Made by a program: the position numbers and the translations under genes. A model generated the notes under the pieces. The model was not told where the DNA came from, made no database searches, and saw nothing but the letters and a program-made list of their open reading frames with translations. Positions 27,324 through 37,829 of a stretch of 64,000 nt of DNA are shown here, piece by piece. This DNA is from Biscogniauxia marginata (Eukaryota > Ascomycota > Sordariomycetes > Xylariales > Xylariaceae), in contig MU404164.1 of assembly GCA_022695795.1 (NCBI GenBank), positions 1 through 64,000 on the forward strand, read 5' to 3'. The stretch's first letter is position 1, and each line of letters starts with the position of its first letter.

Positions 27324-28872
27324 TCATGCATCGTTACCATGTCTGGTACGTAGACTGCTGAACCGGCGCTTGACTACAGCAAAAAGGACCATTAGTATGG
27401 TTAGTTCCACTCAATATGTGGTACTAGACCAATATATATAAATAGGCATAGTTTCAGAGGAATTGGATGGCAACAGGGTAGGCAAAGGCATGGATGGGGA
27501 AGGACTTACAGCCTTCACTCAGTCGCTTGCCAGTGCTACCGCTTCTATGTCGGCCACCCGCATCATCTACGTTGAGACTAGAGCGGGATGATTCTGCGCC
27601 ATCACTGTAGCTGCGGTTTCGCTCCCTAACGTGGCCGCCGTTCTTAGCATGGCTTGAGCTACTGTAGCCGGTAGTAGGCTGCATCTCGTATCCGTTCATA
27701 TCAGCCGGGCGGTGGTGCCTGGCGTTGCCGTTGGTAGATAGGGCCTTCTTGTGTGCGGCGTGCTTGCGCTCCTTGAGATCACGCTCGATCGTGAAGGAGG
27801 GCTCGCCTTTGCCCTTGAGGTCATCCGGGTGGTATTGCTGTGTATAGTAACTCCTTGTGTTAGCTGCTGACCCTTGTTGCTGTGGGTGGTGATGTTGGTG
27901 GTGATTCTGAGAAATATAAGAGGAATTTTCTTTTGTTGATCTCATGTCTCTGCCTCCTCTGGCCGTGGTATGATTGGTAGTTATGGAGGTACCAGTAGCA
28001 GTAGTAGCAGTATTAGTAACAGTAGTGGTAGTGGTAGTGGTAGTGGTGCTGGTGCTGCTACTGGTGGGCATTCGTTTGTTACGTATCGCTTGTGACTGTT
28101 TGTATAGCTGATCGGATATGCGGGCTAGTTGGATTTCTTGTAGGGTCTTGCCTCCACGCATTGCGGCCGTGCTTGAGTTCTTGTACCAGTCCCAGAACTG
28201 GCCTTTCTTTGGAGTTCTATAGGAATTGGGGCACGTGCTGGTAGACGTATTGATAGACGTATTGATAGACGTATTGATAGACGTGTTGGAGGCCTTTGAG
28301 GAGGATTTTGTTGATGTTTGCTCTTCTTCGTCTATTTGCTCTAGGGAGGAGGAGGTGAAGACAACGGGGTTGCTTGCGTGTAGTCTTTGAGGGTTGTGCA
28401 GAGGGTGGCGGTGGTGATAGAGAGAATGACGAGAACAGTCTAAATGTTCACTTACAACATGCTCGTAGCGCTTGTATGGCCCTCCCGGGGCATCCGGCTC
28501 CCTCATAAGGTCGGCGCCTTCTTCGTAGGTCATGCGGCGGCCCGAGAGGTCTCTCATGCCGGGGGGGATACTTGCTGTGCCCTGGAGCGGGACGTGTTTC
28601 TGGAGCGAGTCCTGGACATTCTCATAGGGCGTGGCCTTGAGAGCTTCCATGTTTGTCTCCCTCACGGCTGCGACGGGGGCGTATCGTGGATCTCGGTTGC
28701 GTGGTGCGAGGGTAGCATCGTAGGGGCCGCCGTGATGGTATGCTCCGCCTACGCCGACATTATCGAGTACATCAATTGGGTCAGCACCGACAAAGTTCTT
28801 CTTGCGCAGGTGGGGGGCTCGGTTGGCCGCCTTAGTGTCTCGCTTGATCTGCTCCAGCGGACGAGCAGACAT
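27324..28872 (-). CDS. PAL1-family cell-morphology protein, 264 aa spliced (470 aa or more if intron 1 is retained)
   Basis: A Pal1-family protein; fission yeast Pal1 is a membrane-associated factor for polar growth and endocytosis. Diagnostic blocks are RPLEQIKRDTKAANRAPHLR at the N-terminus, GADPIDVLDNVG, AYHHGGPYDATL and YEEGADLMREPDAPGGPYKR. Proposed exons in transcript order: 28872-28456, 27837-27510, 27373-27324. The 618-bp intron 1 has a GTAAGT donor, a GCTAAC branch point about 22 nt before a CAG acceptor, and joins ...YKRYEHV to QYHPDDLKGKGEPSF, restoring family order. It is nevertheless open and a multiple of three. Intron 2 (27374-27509) joins KRLSEG to the basic tail FKRRFSSLRTRHGNDA before the stop. 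It is a short paralogue type, with little sequence before the core; an additional upstream exon cannot be excluded, since TACACAG precedes the ATG closely. Divergent from USB1. Confidence 0.85.
28242..28289. repeat. 12-bp minisatellite inside PAL1 intron 1
   Basis: Four tandem 12-bp units TAGACGTATTGA, the last degenerate. Read on the minus strand in the open intron frame they encode repeats of Ile-Asn-Thr-Ser. The in-frame unit length keeps the intron open. Confidence 0.9.
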
Positions 28873-29838
28873 CGTGTCACTGTGTATGTCAACGTGTGTG
28901 TTCGTATTTGTTTGTGATTGTAGATGTATTTGTAGTTGTTAATGCAGTTGTTAATGCAGTTGTCGTCAGTGTGGGTGTTGGTTCTGGGAAAGAATTGATG
29001 GTAGGTATTTTTTTGGAGGTGGGTGACGGCGGGTGACGGCGGGTGACGGCAAAAGGTGCGATTTGTGATTAGGCAGGTAAATTGGTGGTTAAGTTCGTCG
29101 GGTGCCTTCTCAGCTTTTTAGCATAAGAGTTCTTCTAGTTGTCTCTACCAGTGTGAGGGCAACACGCGTATTGTCCATAGCCATGATGTAATACGCCGGA
29201 ATCTGCAAGACTTGGGTATTCCAAGACACTTGGACCAACCGTGACGCAAGCAATCTACAGGGGTCGTTCAGATGAACGAATAAAACGTCATGCAGGGACA
29301 GCTCAACTAAGCTAAGGTAATCTTTGTACCCACTATACCTAAGCTCCCCACAGTAGCTATCTATAGGTACCTTGTACTCCGCCTAGTACATTAGGTACCT
29401 ATATAGGTGCATGGTAATTATTAAGAAACACTTATCTAATATGTATGCAGTGTATACCTAGGTACATACTAAACTAAATATGACAATTGCTTTAAATGCC
29501 ATTTATAATATAGTGAGTAAGAAATTTACTAAAGAGCATCTACATCCATGTAATCTCCAATTACCAGTGTGAATCGTGATGGAAGATCAGCCCTACGGAT
29601 CCCCCAGCTTTGCGGATAGCTAAAGCCATTAAAGTGGAACTGACAGAATCAATTGGATGAATGTAGTCAACAACATCCTAGCTCGCGGCATCACACCGAC
29701 AACTTCATTATAGCAGAAAAAAGATATACAAGTCACACGACCAACTCCCTCACTCATCCCGAAGCTTAATTCGCAACGCAACCTCCATGATAAGCCCGTC
29801 ACTGTCCATGTAAGGCGGGTAGATGGCTTCGGCTTCTA
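28873..29838. promoter_or_regulatory. Divergent promoter region PAL1-family gene / USB1
   Basis: A 966-bp interval between divergent starts, without a gene. It contains three tandem copies of GGGTGACGGC at 29021-29050 and TAGGTACC-type words around 29330-29470. Confidence 0.4.
29021..29050. repeat. 10-bp tandem repeat GGGTGACGGC x3
   Basis: Three perfect 10-bp direct repeats about 150 bases upstream of the PAL1-family start. They could be a short array of regulatory sites or a simple minisatellite. Confidence 0.9.
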
Positions 29839-31179
29839 ATGGCTCTGGTAGACTATACGTCCTCGGATTCCGGGTCCGAGTCAGAGTCGGCTGCTACCGC
29901 CGTAAAAAGGAGGAAGATATCGCATAGCAGTAATTGTATGCTCGATGGGGGTGATGCCAAAGATAGCAGGGCAAGCAGCAAGGCATCGTCTGCCAGCCCC
30001 CTGCCGCCCCTGCCGCCCGCCTTCCACGACCTGTACGCCTCGACGGTGCGGGTGAGCATCAGCGACGACCCAGCGCTGCACCAGGGACGTAAGCGAGTGA
30101 ACTCGCATAAGGTGGGCAACTGGCCCAGTCATTTATACATCGAGTGTAAGTCTTGGCTTCCCGTCTCGTCTCATCCCATATGGCGACATCTGGTCTGCGG
30201 CCCCTCGCATCACTTATTCGCTATACAACAAGAGCTAGGATCAGGTTCCATTCACAAACAGGAAAAAATGGGAGAAAAGAAACACCTGCTGCTTCCTTAA
30301 CCCCTGCCAAGACGACATCCCAACACGAACGAATAACTTGGAGACTACAACTCAATAACTAACTCATCTACAGGGCATCCCACCCCTTCCCAACGCGCCC
30401 ACCTAGCCACCCTCCTCTCAGACCTACAGACCGCCATCACCTCTTCTTCTCCTCCCGCCCCCATAAAGCTAACCTCCTTCCTGACCTCCGACCTCTCCGC
30501 CCCGCAGCCCCTGCACATCAGCCTCTCGCGCCCCATCGCCCTCGGCACCGCGCAGAAGGACCCCTTCCTCTCGGAGCTCGCCGCGCGCGCCATCCGCGGG
30601 AGCCGGGTGCGCGCCTTCTCGCTGGCGCCGCGCGCGCTCGCCTGGCACCGCGGTCCCGAGTCCGAGCGCACGTTCCTGGTGCTGCGCGTCTGCAGCGCCG
30701 CCGATGACGACGACGACGACAGGAACAAGGATACCCCAAACCTGAATCCGAATCCGAATCCGGAGCTCTCCGTCCTCCTCGCCCGGTGCAACGACCTCGT
30801 GACGGCGTACGGGCAGCCCGCGCTGTACGCCACCACCACTACCACCAACAAAAATAGCTGCACAGACAGCAACGGGAAAGGCACGGTAGGACCGGGCGAC
30901 GCCTTCCACGTCTCCCTAGCCTGGACCTTCGCGGCGCCGACGCCGGCGCTCCGGGCCCTGACCGAGGGGGTCTCGGCGTCGTTCTTCGCGCCCGCCGGGG
31001 GCCCCGGCGCGCGGATGCGGATGCGGATCCGCGTCGACGGCGTCAAGGCCAAGATCGGGAACGTGGTCACGCACGTGGAGCTGCCGGTGGCGGATCGGGG
31101 TAGGAGGAGGAGGAGGGGTTCTAGTGGTCGAGATGATGGTGAGGGCGGTGGTGATGTGAATGGGATCCTCGGGATTTGA
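29839..31179 (+). CDS. USB1: U6 snRNA phosphodiesterase USB1 (Mpn1), 370 aa
   Basis: A 2H-phosphoesterase-family 3'-5' RNA exonuclease that trims the oligo-U tail of U6 snRNA in the nucleus and protects it from decay. Exons 29839-30145 and 30374-31179; the 228-bp intron has a GTAAGT donor and a CTAAC branch point before CTACAG, and the junction creates the Trp of the conserved ...[11 protein letters not shown] block. Both catalytic HxS motifs are present: LHISLS (His about 150) and FHVSLAW (His about 281). The N-terminus [16 protein letters not shown] and [16 protein letters not shown] are typical of fungal USB1. Low-complexity insertions lie between the two motifs: a poly-Asp run with NPNPNPE and a Thr/Asn-rich loop. 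Exon 2 is far more GC-rich than exon 1. Convergent with ERO1. Confidence 0.93.
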
Positions 31180-31992
31180 ATTAAGAAGGAAGGAGGTTTT
31201 AATTCTTGTTGATCTTACCTCGAAAAACTCGTGGACTTGAGATAATATGCATTCAATAGGTAAATAACCTGTAAGTAGGCAACTGATCACTAAATGGACG
31301 AGAGATCGGGAAGAACTACAAAAGAAAAGATAAAAAGAGCAAAATTTCAGAAATAATGAGTTGCCTTGGATGATATATTTAGATGCATAAAGTGAAGGAA
31401 AAGAAAAATATTCTCTATGTAAATTCCGATGCCTATAATGTGCTACGGTCTCGCGTATAGAATGTCTTATTTTGTTCTCTTTTCTCTCGCAATTTAAACT
31501 GCTAATACCTACCTTCTACACGTACCCTATTCTCTCCGTGTACAAGGGGGAAAAACCCCCAAATCCCATGCTCTTCATATCTATGCCCAATGCTCATGCA
31601 TGACCTACTAAACCATCTCATCATCATCTCTCTCTGTTTATGTACGTACACGCATATAGACACCACCACCAAACCAACCAGTCCATACATACATACCTAG
31701 GTATGTATACGAGGTAAGCAGGATTAGATAAGTAAAGTAGGTTATCAAAAGCGACAACAGATGTAAATGCTCAATTAGCGTTCTTAACAAAATTAACCCC
31801 AAAGAAATCCCGGATTCCTCAAGACAAATTTCTTCTTTCTTGTTTCTCTCTTTCTTTACTTCTCTCGCAATGAACGGACCAACGAACCGCTCGCTGATGC
31901 TAACGAGGTATATCCTTCAAAGGTATAAGTACTATATGCAAGCACAAGCAAATTTAACCACTATCTAGGTGCCGGTGCTAGTCAAAGCCGCT
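31180..31992. other. Convergent 3' region between USB1 and ERO1
   Basis: No gene seen. AT-rich 3' UTR-type sequence with TACATACATACCTAGGTATGTATA-like dyads near 31685-31710. Confidence 0.5.
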
Positions 31993-33910
31993 CTACAGCT
32001 CGTCTAGGCTCGGCCTCCGGAATTCCCAGTTCCGCGGGGTCACGGGGAGGCCGATGTAGAACTCCCAGAGGCGGTTTAGCTCGGAAAGTATGATGAAGAA
32101 TCTATGTGTCATTTGTCAGTTTTGGTAACCTTGACAGATAAAATAGAGTTCGTCGTAGTGGCGGTAAAAAAAGAAACAACACTTACATTGTCTTCGGGAA
32201 CATGATCCAGCTCTTCACGACTATCTTGAAGGCTTTGAATACCAATTTCAGCTCCTGATGGAAGACCTCGCTTGTGTTCTGCGACGCCTGTCGTTGCTTT
32301 TTGGGAGGCACCTCCGGCTCCTGCTTTGACTCTACGTCATCCCAGTCGTCATCGTCTTCAGCATCGGCCTCTGCCGATGTTTCTTTTGACGAATCTGGGT
32401 TTAACCCGACCGCGTGAGGTTTCTTCGCCCGATCAGGGACACCCGATGTCTTGGATGTCTCTTCGGCTTCTACCTTGCTCCGGAACCGGCTAACAGCTTC
32501 CATAGAGCTGCTGAGCCTAGCATACGTGTTGAAAAGCGCCACGAGTTCCGTGCGTTTCAGCTCGGGGACTTCTGGACTGTTGTTGTCAAATTCGAACAAG
32601 ACCTTCAGCGCAGCACCATAGCCGGCAGTCTGGACCTTGCCCCAAAGCCGGCACTTATCACAGCCAACGCAGTCCATGATCCGGCTCACATTTCGGAAAC
32701 GGTTTCTGAAGTCTTCTTTCAGCGAAGGGCCCTCGCCGTTCTTGAACATGAGATTTTCGTCGAAAATCTGGGGTACCGAAGCAGCCCCCTGAGTCACGGC
32801 TAGAACCTTGGCCTTGGTTGCTGCGTCCTGGTCAGGATCTCCAGTACAGAATGTGTAATTCTCCAGATACGGTCCGATTTTCGCGATTGCGCGGGTAAGT
32901 AACGCGTAGTTGAAATACAAGTTCGAGATGCGCTCGGGATACTTGTGCAGCCTCTCGGTGTAACATTTCACGTTAGGGTGCCATTGGCCGGTGGTCTGAT
33001 TTAGGAAATCCCAGCAGAGGTGTGTGCTGATACTCGCGTGCATACCGGATACCACGCGGTAGAACACGCGCTTCTCGAGACATTCTTCAACTTCCAGGCC
33101 CGTCTGCGCGAGGGAGGTACTCGGGTTTTGTTGATATTGTTGCTGCAACTGTTGTCGTTCTGCACCCTGGAGTACGTTGCGAAAGTCTTGAGCTGCGGGT
33201 CCCTGGAGTGTAGATGTCTCACCCAGGGACGCCGAATGTGAAAATGACGACTTCTGGAAGCAGTTCTCGCGGTAGATGGCATCCCACACCATCTTAGATC
33301 CTTCGCCAGCGAAGCCTGTGAACCGCTCGGGGTTGTGGACTAAGCTAACGTAGTCCCCTTTGGCGCCTGCGCTCTCGTCCTCCGGCACGCAATAGTCCCG
33401 CTCATCGCATTCGTCGTCATATTCAACCACGCAGCTCTCGCCGACGTTTTCTCCGAGGAGACCTTGTAAAGGCCGCTGTGGTCTTTCCTTCTGTAATTTC
33501 TTTCCGGGATGCTTCGCAGAGGGACCCTCGAGTTTCCCCAACTCGCTTGCTCTCCATATCTTGGGAATGTCCTCCTCGTTATCAATCGTGTTCACGGCGC
33601 AGGCGATATTGCCACACATGCCATTCTCATCGTTCCAGAACGGACATCGTTTATTAAAAAGGTTCAGGCGGTAATGGGAGAAGAAGTCGGTCTCCTTGGT
33701 TAGCTCATCTACGGCGGGTTTTACCTTGCGATTGAGCTTCTCGAGGGTAGAGTAGGAGGCGCAGGCGTCGCTGACGATGGCTTTGGGAGAGATCTGATGG
33801 GTAGCATTATTAGAGACGAGGAACTTGCAGTGCGACGGAGCGGCCGACGCGGTCAGACCACGGGTTGCAAGGGAAAGCCAAGCGGCTAGCGTGAAGAATG
33901 GGTGCAACAT
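31993..33910 (-). CDS. ERO1: ER oxidoreductin ERO1, 610 aa
   Basis: A FAD-dependent thiol oxidase of the ER lumen that reoxidises protein disulfide isomerase with O2. The first ATG is at 33910; the frame upstream of it has only a TTG. A signal peptide (hydrophobic residues about 5-20) is present. The shuttle pair is CGNIAC (Cys 99/104, as yeast C100/C105), the FAD-site block is SGMHASISTH (about 288-297) and the active-site CxxCxxC is CVGCDKC (Cys 414/417/420). Exon 1 is 33910-32187, exon 2 is 32101-31993; the 85-bp intron has GTAAGT/TAG ends, and the joined C-terminus FFIILSELNRLWEFYIGLP fits the family. An acidic, probably disordered insert (AEDDDDWDDVES) precedes the last helices, and a Gln-rich loop lies near 250-265. 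The overlapping out-of-frame ATGATG just upstream could start a short uORF. Confidence 0.95.
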
Positions 33911-36024
33911 ACTGCGCAAGCATCATCCTGAGCTTCACTGGTCTTGCAGTGGACTGGAGCTCCCCAAAGCGCAAACAGAGACAGAAAGAAGAGTTTCCCG
34001 GCGGAGGGCATGTCAGTAGATGGGGGTTCGTTTGAAATTGAACCGAGCCGAGAGTGACCTGTCCAGATGGGCGAAAGGTCAGGTCGAGAATGGAGGGGGG
34101 ATGATTGAAGACGGCCCTGTAAGTAAATTTGCCGAATTAAGTAAATGCAACGGTCATGGGCGCCAAAGTTGGTCGGTAAGTGAAGCGTAACGACGGGAAT
34201 GGGGAAGTGTTTAAGATATGTACGGAGTATGTATGGATTTTAGCCAGATTGAGATTCCACCCAGCGGGAATGCCTGTACATAAGCCACCACGCTAGCTCA
34301 CTAGTCGGTATTTTGACTAAGGTACCTCTAAACCCTGCTGAGTGAATGAGGCAACGTGTCTGCAGGAAAGGAAAAAAGCTTAACGCGGTAGGTACCTAGT
34401 GTACGTAGAACAGTATACTTTTGTAGCACATAAGGGTAAGTAAACCGATTGACTCATCCGACTAGTATTTTAGGTAGATATAAAAGGAAAGAAAGACAAT
34501 TCTAGTGGCAAGGTATTAAACGAACACCTAGGCAGGCACAAAGAAACTGGAAGAAGTACCACGTGTTCTGTTGATATAACAGCAACAATTTATAAATCAA
34601 TCTGGATCAAGAGATGGGATGAGTTATTCCATCGTCATACGATTATGGCTAGGTCCGATACGGTGGTTGGGACATGTACCAAACAGAGTTCTAGAATGTA
34701 CCTACGCCTCAGCCGCCTTCCAGCTGGAGAAGTTTAAAAATTAAGGCTTGTTAGGGGGGACTGCCTAACTTTCCGGGGGAGCCCGGCAGATTAGGAAGCA
34801 TCAACGGTGTTGCTTATGAACGCCTCACATATCCGACTAGTGTAAATTATTCAATTAAGTTTAATGGAGGTACGGAATACACATTTGACAAAAAAAGAAA
34901 CCTAATGTTGGTCTGCAGGGTTATGTTGTACACGAAAGTATCACTGCTACATACCGTGCACACACATATATAGAGATGATACTAATATTCGTATCTCTAC
35001 GTAAGCTTTCTCTTTTTCTTTTCTTTTTGCCCCAATCCGACGATATACCTAAAAATTACTCTGATCTGATCATGTCTAGGTACAGTACTAGTTAGGTGGA
35101 TATCGCATGTAAGGTACATACATACATGTATGTAGGAGGGACATCAGGGTTTACGAGAAGTAGGCCTATTTTTAACACAGCCCCGACGTATCCAACCCTA
35201 GTTCAGGTTCAGGGTCCTCTCTGATTGCCGGGAAGAATCACTATATTACCGTTATTGCTAGGTGGTCTGGATCCAATTGGCCGGCATCACCTACCAACGA
35301 ACGGCTTCCTGCGTCGGAGGACCCCGTCAACCCGCCACCCGCGAATCTCACCCCACGAAGGATAAGGTGCCATTGGGAACCTGGGAACCTGCCAGCTTGG
35401 TAGACTACTCGGTCACTTTCATTGCACCACGATGCTGAAACAAAACAATCCAGAAAGAAAGCTGGCATCTAGACTCAATAATCTCGGGCATACGTTATCT
35501 CATCCGGCTTCCTGACCACGGACTTCTTATAGACCAAAGACAACTTGACCGAAAGTGCACCAGATGCAAGGTAGGGCGATTGCATCGTCACCACGAACCT
35601 GAACCCATCCCTTCATTGCTGAATTCTGTCTCCTATAACTTAACAGCCCTAGGCCCCCCTTCTCCTTACGTGGTCTCAACTAAAAAACAAAAAACTTGAA
35701 TGAAAATCAACTACCATTATCTCTACTATCTGTCGGTGGTGAAAGATTAACGGCTATCAATATAGCCTCCTTCCGGCCACTAGTTTGTCCGAGCCAAAGC
35801 TCAGAACTGGCGTGGTGAGGATTGATTAGGTTGAGTATGTAGTAGCATATTGCTCCTCGACGCGCCGGGGAACCGTCGTAAATCATCCGAAAGAGCAGTC
35901 GTGCTCTTTAAAATACAAATACCGCTATGCAATGGGGATGAAGATACAGAGTAATCTACACGAATGCAGTAACCCATCTGAGGGCTGCAGGGGAGGCCGT
36001 AGGATCCGTCTCCGGGCCGGCCGA
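33911..36024. other. Intergenic region upstream of ERO1 and downstream of CKS1
   Basis: 2.1 kb without a recognisable gene. It includes the ERO1 promoter on its left side. Many TAGGTACC/ACCTAGG words and short dyads (for example around 35110-35130, TACATACATGTATGTA) are visible. Small open frames near 35241-35468 are not supported by any motif. Confidence 0.45.
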
Positions 36025-36580
36025 TCACTGAGGTGGCTGGTAATTAAGCGGGCGCCTGGAAAAGCACTGTTAGTACCGGACGAGGAACCGACACAGCGCG
36101 GTAACTTACTTGAAAAGTAGGATGTGCGGCTCCGGCTCGTGAACCTCGTAGTGTTCCCAGCCCAAGCTCTAAACGTTTGGACCATGTTAGCGTCAGATCC
36201 TTCACATCTGTGACCGTGTCCGTTATGTAGATTAACGCGGCGTACCTGAGTGATGCCCATTGCGCGCCACTCGTCCTCCCATAGCAGCTTTAGAGTACCC
36301 TTCGATGTGTCGTGGTATTCTTTGGGGATGATCTTCAGCATGGCTTTGGGAAGTTGAACGTGGCGGTATTCGAACTCGCTATCCGAGTAGCTGGAAGTGT
36401 TGGTTAGTACGACCTGGGTAATCCGAGCTTGGGGGAAATTAGAAGGAGAAAAAACACTCGACGAACATACCGAGCAGAGTAGTGGATTGAATCAACGAAC
36501 TCGTCCAGTCTCCCCCGCTCACTGTCGGTAAGAGGTCGGGGGACCTTGTTGCGGCGGCTCATATCAATGTCCATTGGCAT
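36025..36580 (-). CDS. CKS1: Cyclin-dependent kinase regulatory subunit CKS1/Suc1, 114 aa
   Basis: A small adaptor that binds Cdk1-type kinases and phosphothreonine substrates to promote multisite phosphorylation at cell-cycle transitions. Exons in transcript order: 36580-36471, 36390-36246, 36168-36110, 36055-36025; introns of 80, 77 and 54 bp, each with a CTAAC branch point. The joined protein carries the family blocks SRRNKVPRPLTDSE, DSIHYSARYSDSEFEYRHV, HDTSKGTLKLLWEDEWRAMG and HEPEPHILLFKRPLNYQP, which include the kinase-binding HxPEPH hinge. The start is one of three nearby Met codons (36580, 36574, 36562), all giving MDMSRRNK-like N-termini; an in-frame ATG at 36652 would add an extension not typical of the family. 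The last exon is only 31 nt. Divergent from the RSC4-like gene. Confidence 0.95.
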
Positions 36581-37829
36581 CTTGGCTATTTGGTAAAGGC
36601 TGAATTGTGTTCCGAGACCGCGCGAAGTCAATAGCGTAATAGACTCAAGCACTGGACGCGAGAGTGAATGGAATTGCGAGAATTATCCACGAGACTGCGT
36701 GCGTAAAGTTGCTTTCGGAGGAGGGCGCGTAGAGGGAGAGGGGGATATGGTCCAGGACTCGCGCCTTTGCAGAGGTTTCGATGCGGGTGGGGGAGTCTTC
36801 TGACTGAGTCGCTCGAAACCGAAATGGCCGATAGTCTCTTGAACTGGTTGAAGAATCGGTGGTGCGTTTGACGAAGACCTTGTGCTAGGATTTCACAGCT
36901 TGACAAGCGATATCGGTAGTACCTGTTGCTGCTGCTGTGTGTTCATCTGACTGTAGATTGTGGGCCTTAAGAAGAGGAAAGAAAGGCGCGTGCGAGTTGT
37001 GGGTGGATATAGGAAGATTCTAGGTTCCTGCAGTAGGCATCTCCAAATTTTGGTGTGGAGTTGGTAAACATTGTCAGCAAGTGGTGGCAGGGTGTGGTGG
37101 GTGCAGGCGGGGAAATAGGTACATCATGTAAATAGAAAGCACAGACCAACCCTTACAAAATGGACAAGCATTTAATGAAGCTTGCATGCTTTATCTCTAG
37201 TAATCGATAAGGTATCCCGATAAACAACACCGCCACAAGGATCATTGTGGCTTGACGTCCATCTACCTGGTAACCTCCCCACCGTGGTAACAAGAATAGG
37301 TGGCCCAGGTAGGTCCACTACCTAAGGTACCTAAGATACAGTACATGGTTGGCTTGGCAAACTCGGCTGGCAGCTGCTTGCGCGTGTTGGTTCAGCAGTG
37401 CCAAAAGTTGCCCTCACAGAAAGAATCAGAACATCTGCTTCTCGTTGCCCTCGTTAATCTTTGCGCCGATACTTCCACGCACTGCTGCGCATCACATTGT
37501 TGCGGGAAAACTATCACCTAAAACAAGCTAAATTCACTACCAATTGAAATACAGTGAATCACAGCAGCTTTAGAAGTGGATAAATCGGCAGAGTGCCAAA
37601 ACCGACCCGATCTTGTCATTCCTCCAACACTTGCAAGGCTAAAAAAGGGCCCTACCGCGACTTTGTTGGCTGCTCAATAAATCCATCGTCACGCATCGCG
37701 TCGAAGCCCCCCATCTATCGCAACCCTCGATCACTTGAACGCCCTTTGCTGCACAACAACTCCCTCGAAGCTTCGACCATTCCTGCGGCGACTGCGCATG
37801 CACCGTGGACTGCTCCTTTCCGGGAAACA
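36581..37829. promoter_or_regulatory. Divergent promoter region CKS1 / RSC4-like gene
   Basis: 1.25 kb between divergent starts. No gene seen. The 37.6-37.83 kb part is probably the 5' leader of the RSC4-like transcript. Confidence 0.4.

Noticed and set aside
30345..31070. Minus-strand ORF of 241 codons opposite USB1
   Set aside because: Antisense shadow of the GC-rich USB1 exon 2, which carries both HxS motifs.
33911..33919. Three extra N-terminal codons of ERO1 starting at 33919
   Set aside because: That codon is TTG; the first ATG is 33910 and gives a normal signal peptide.
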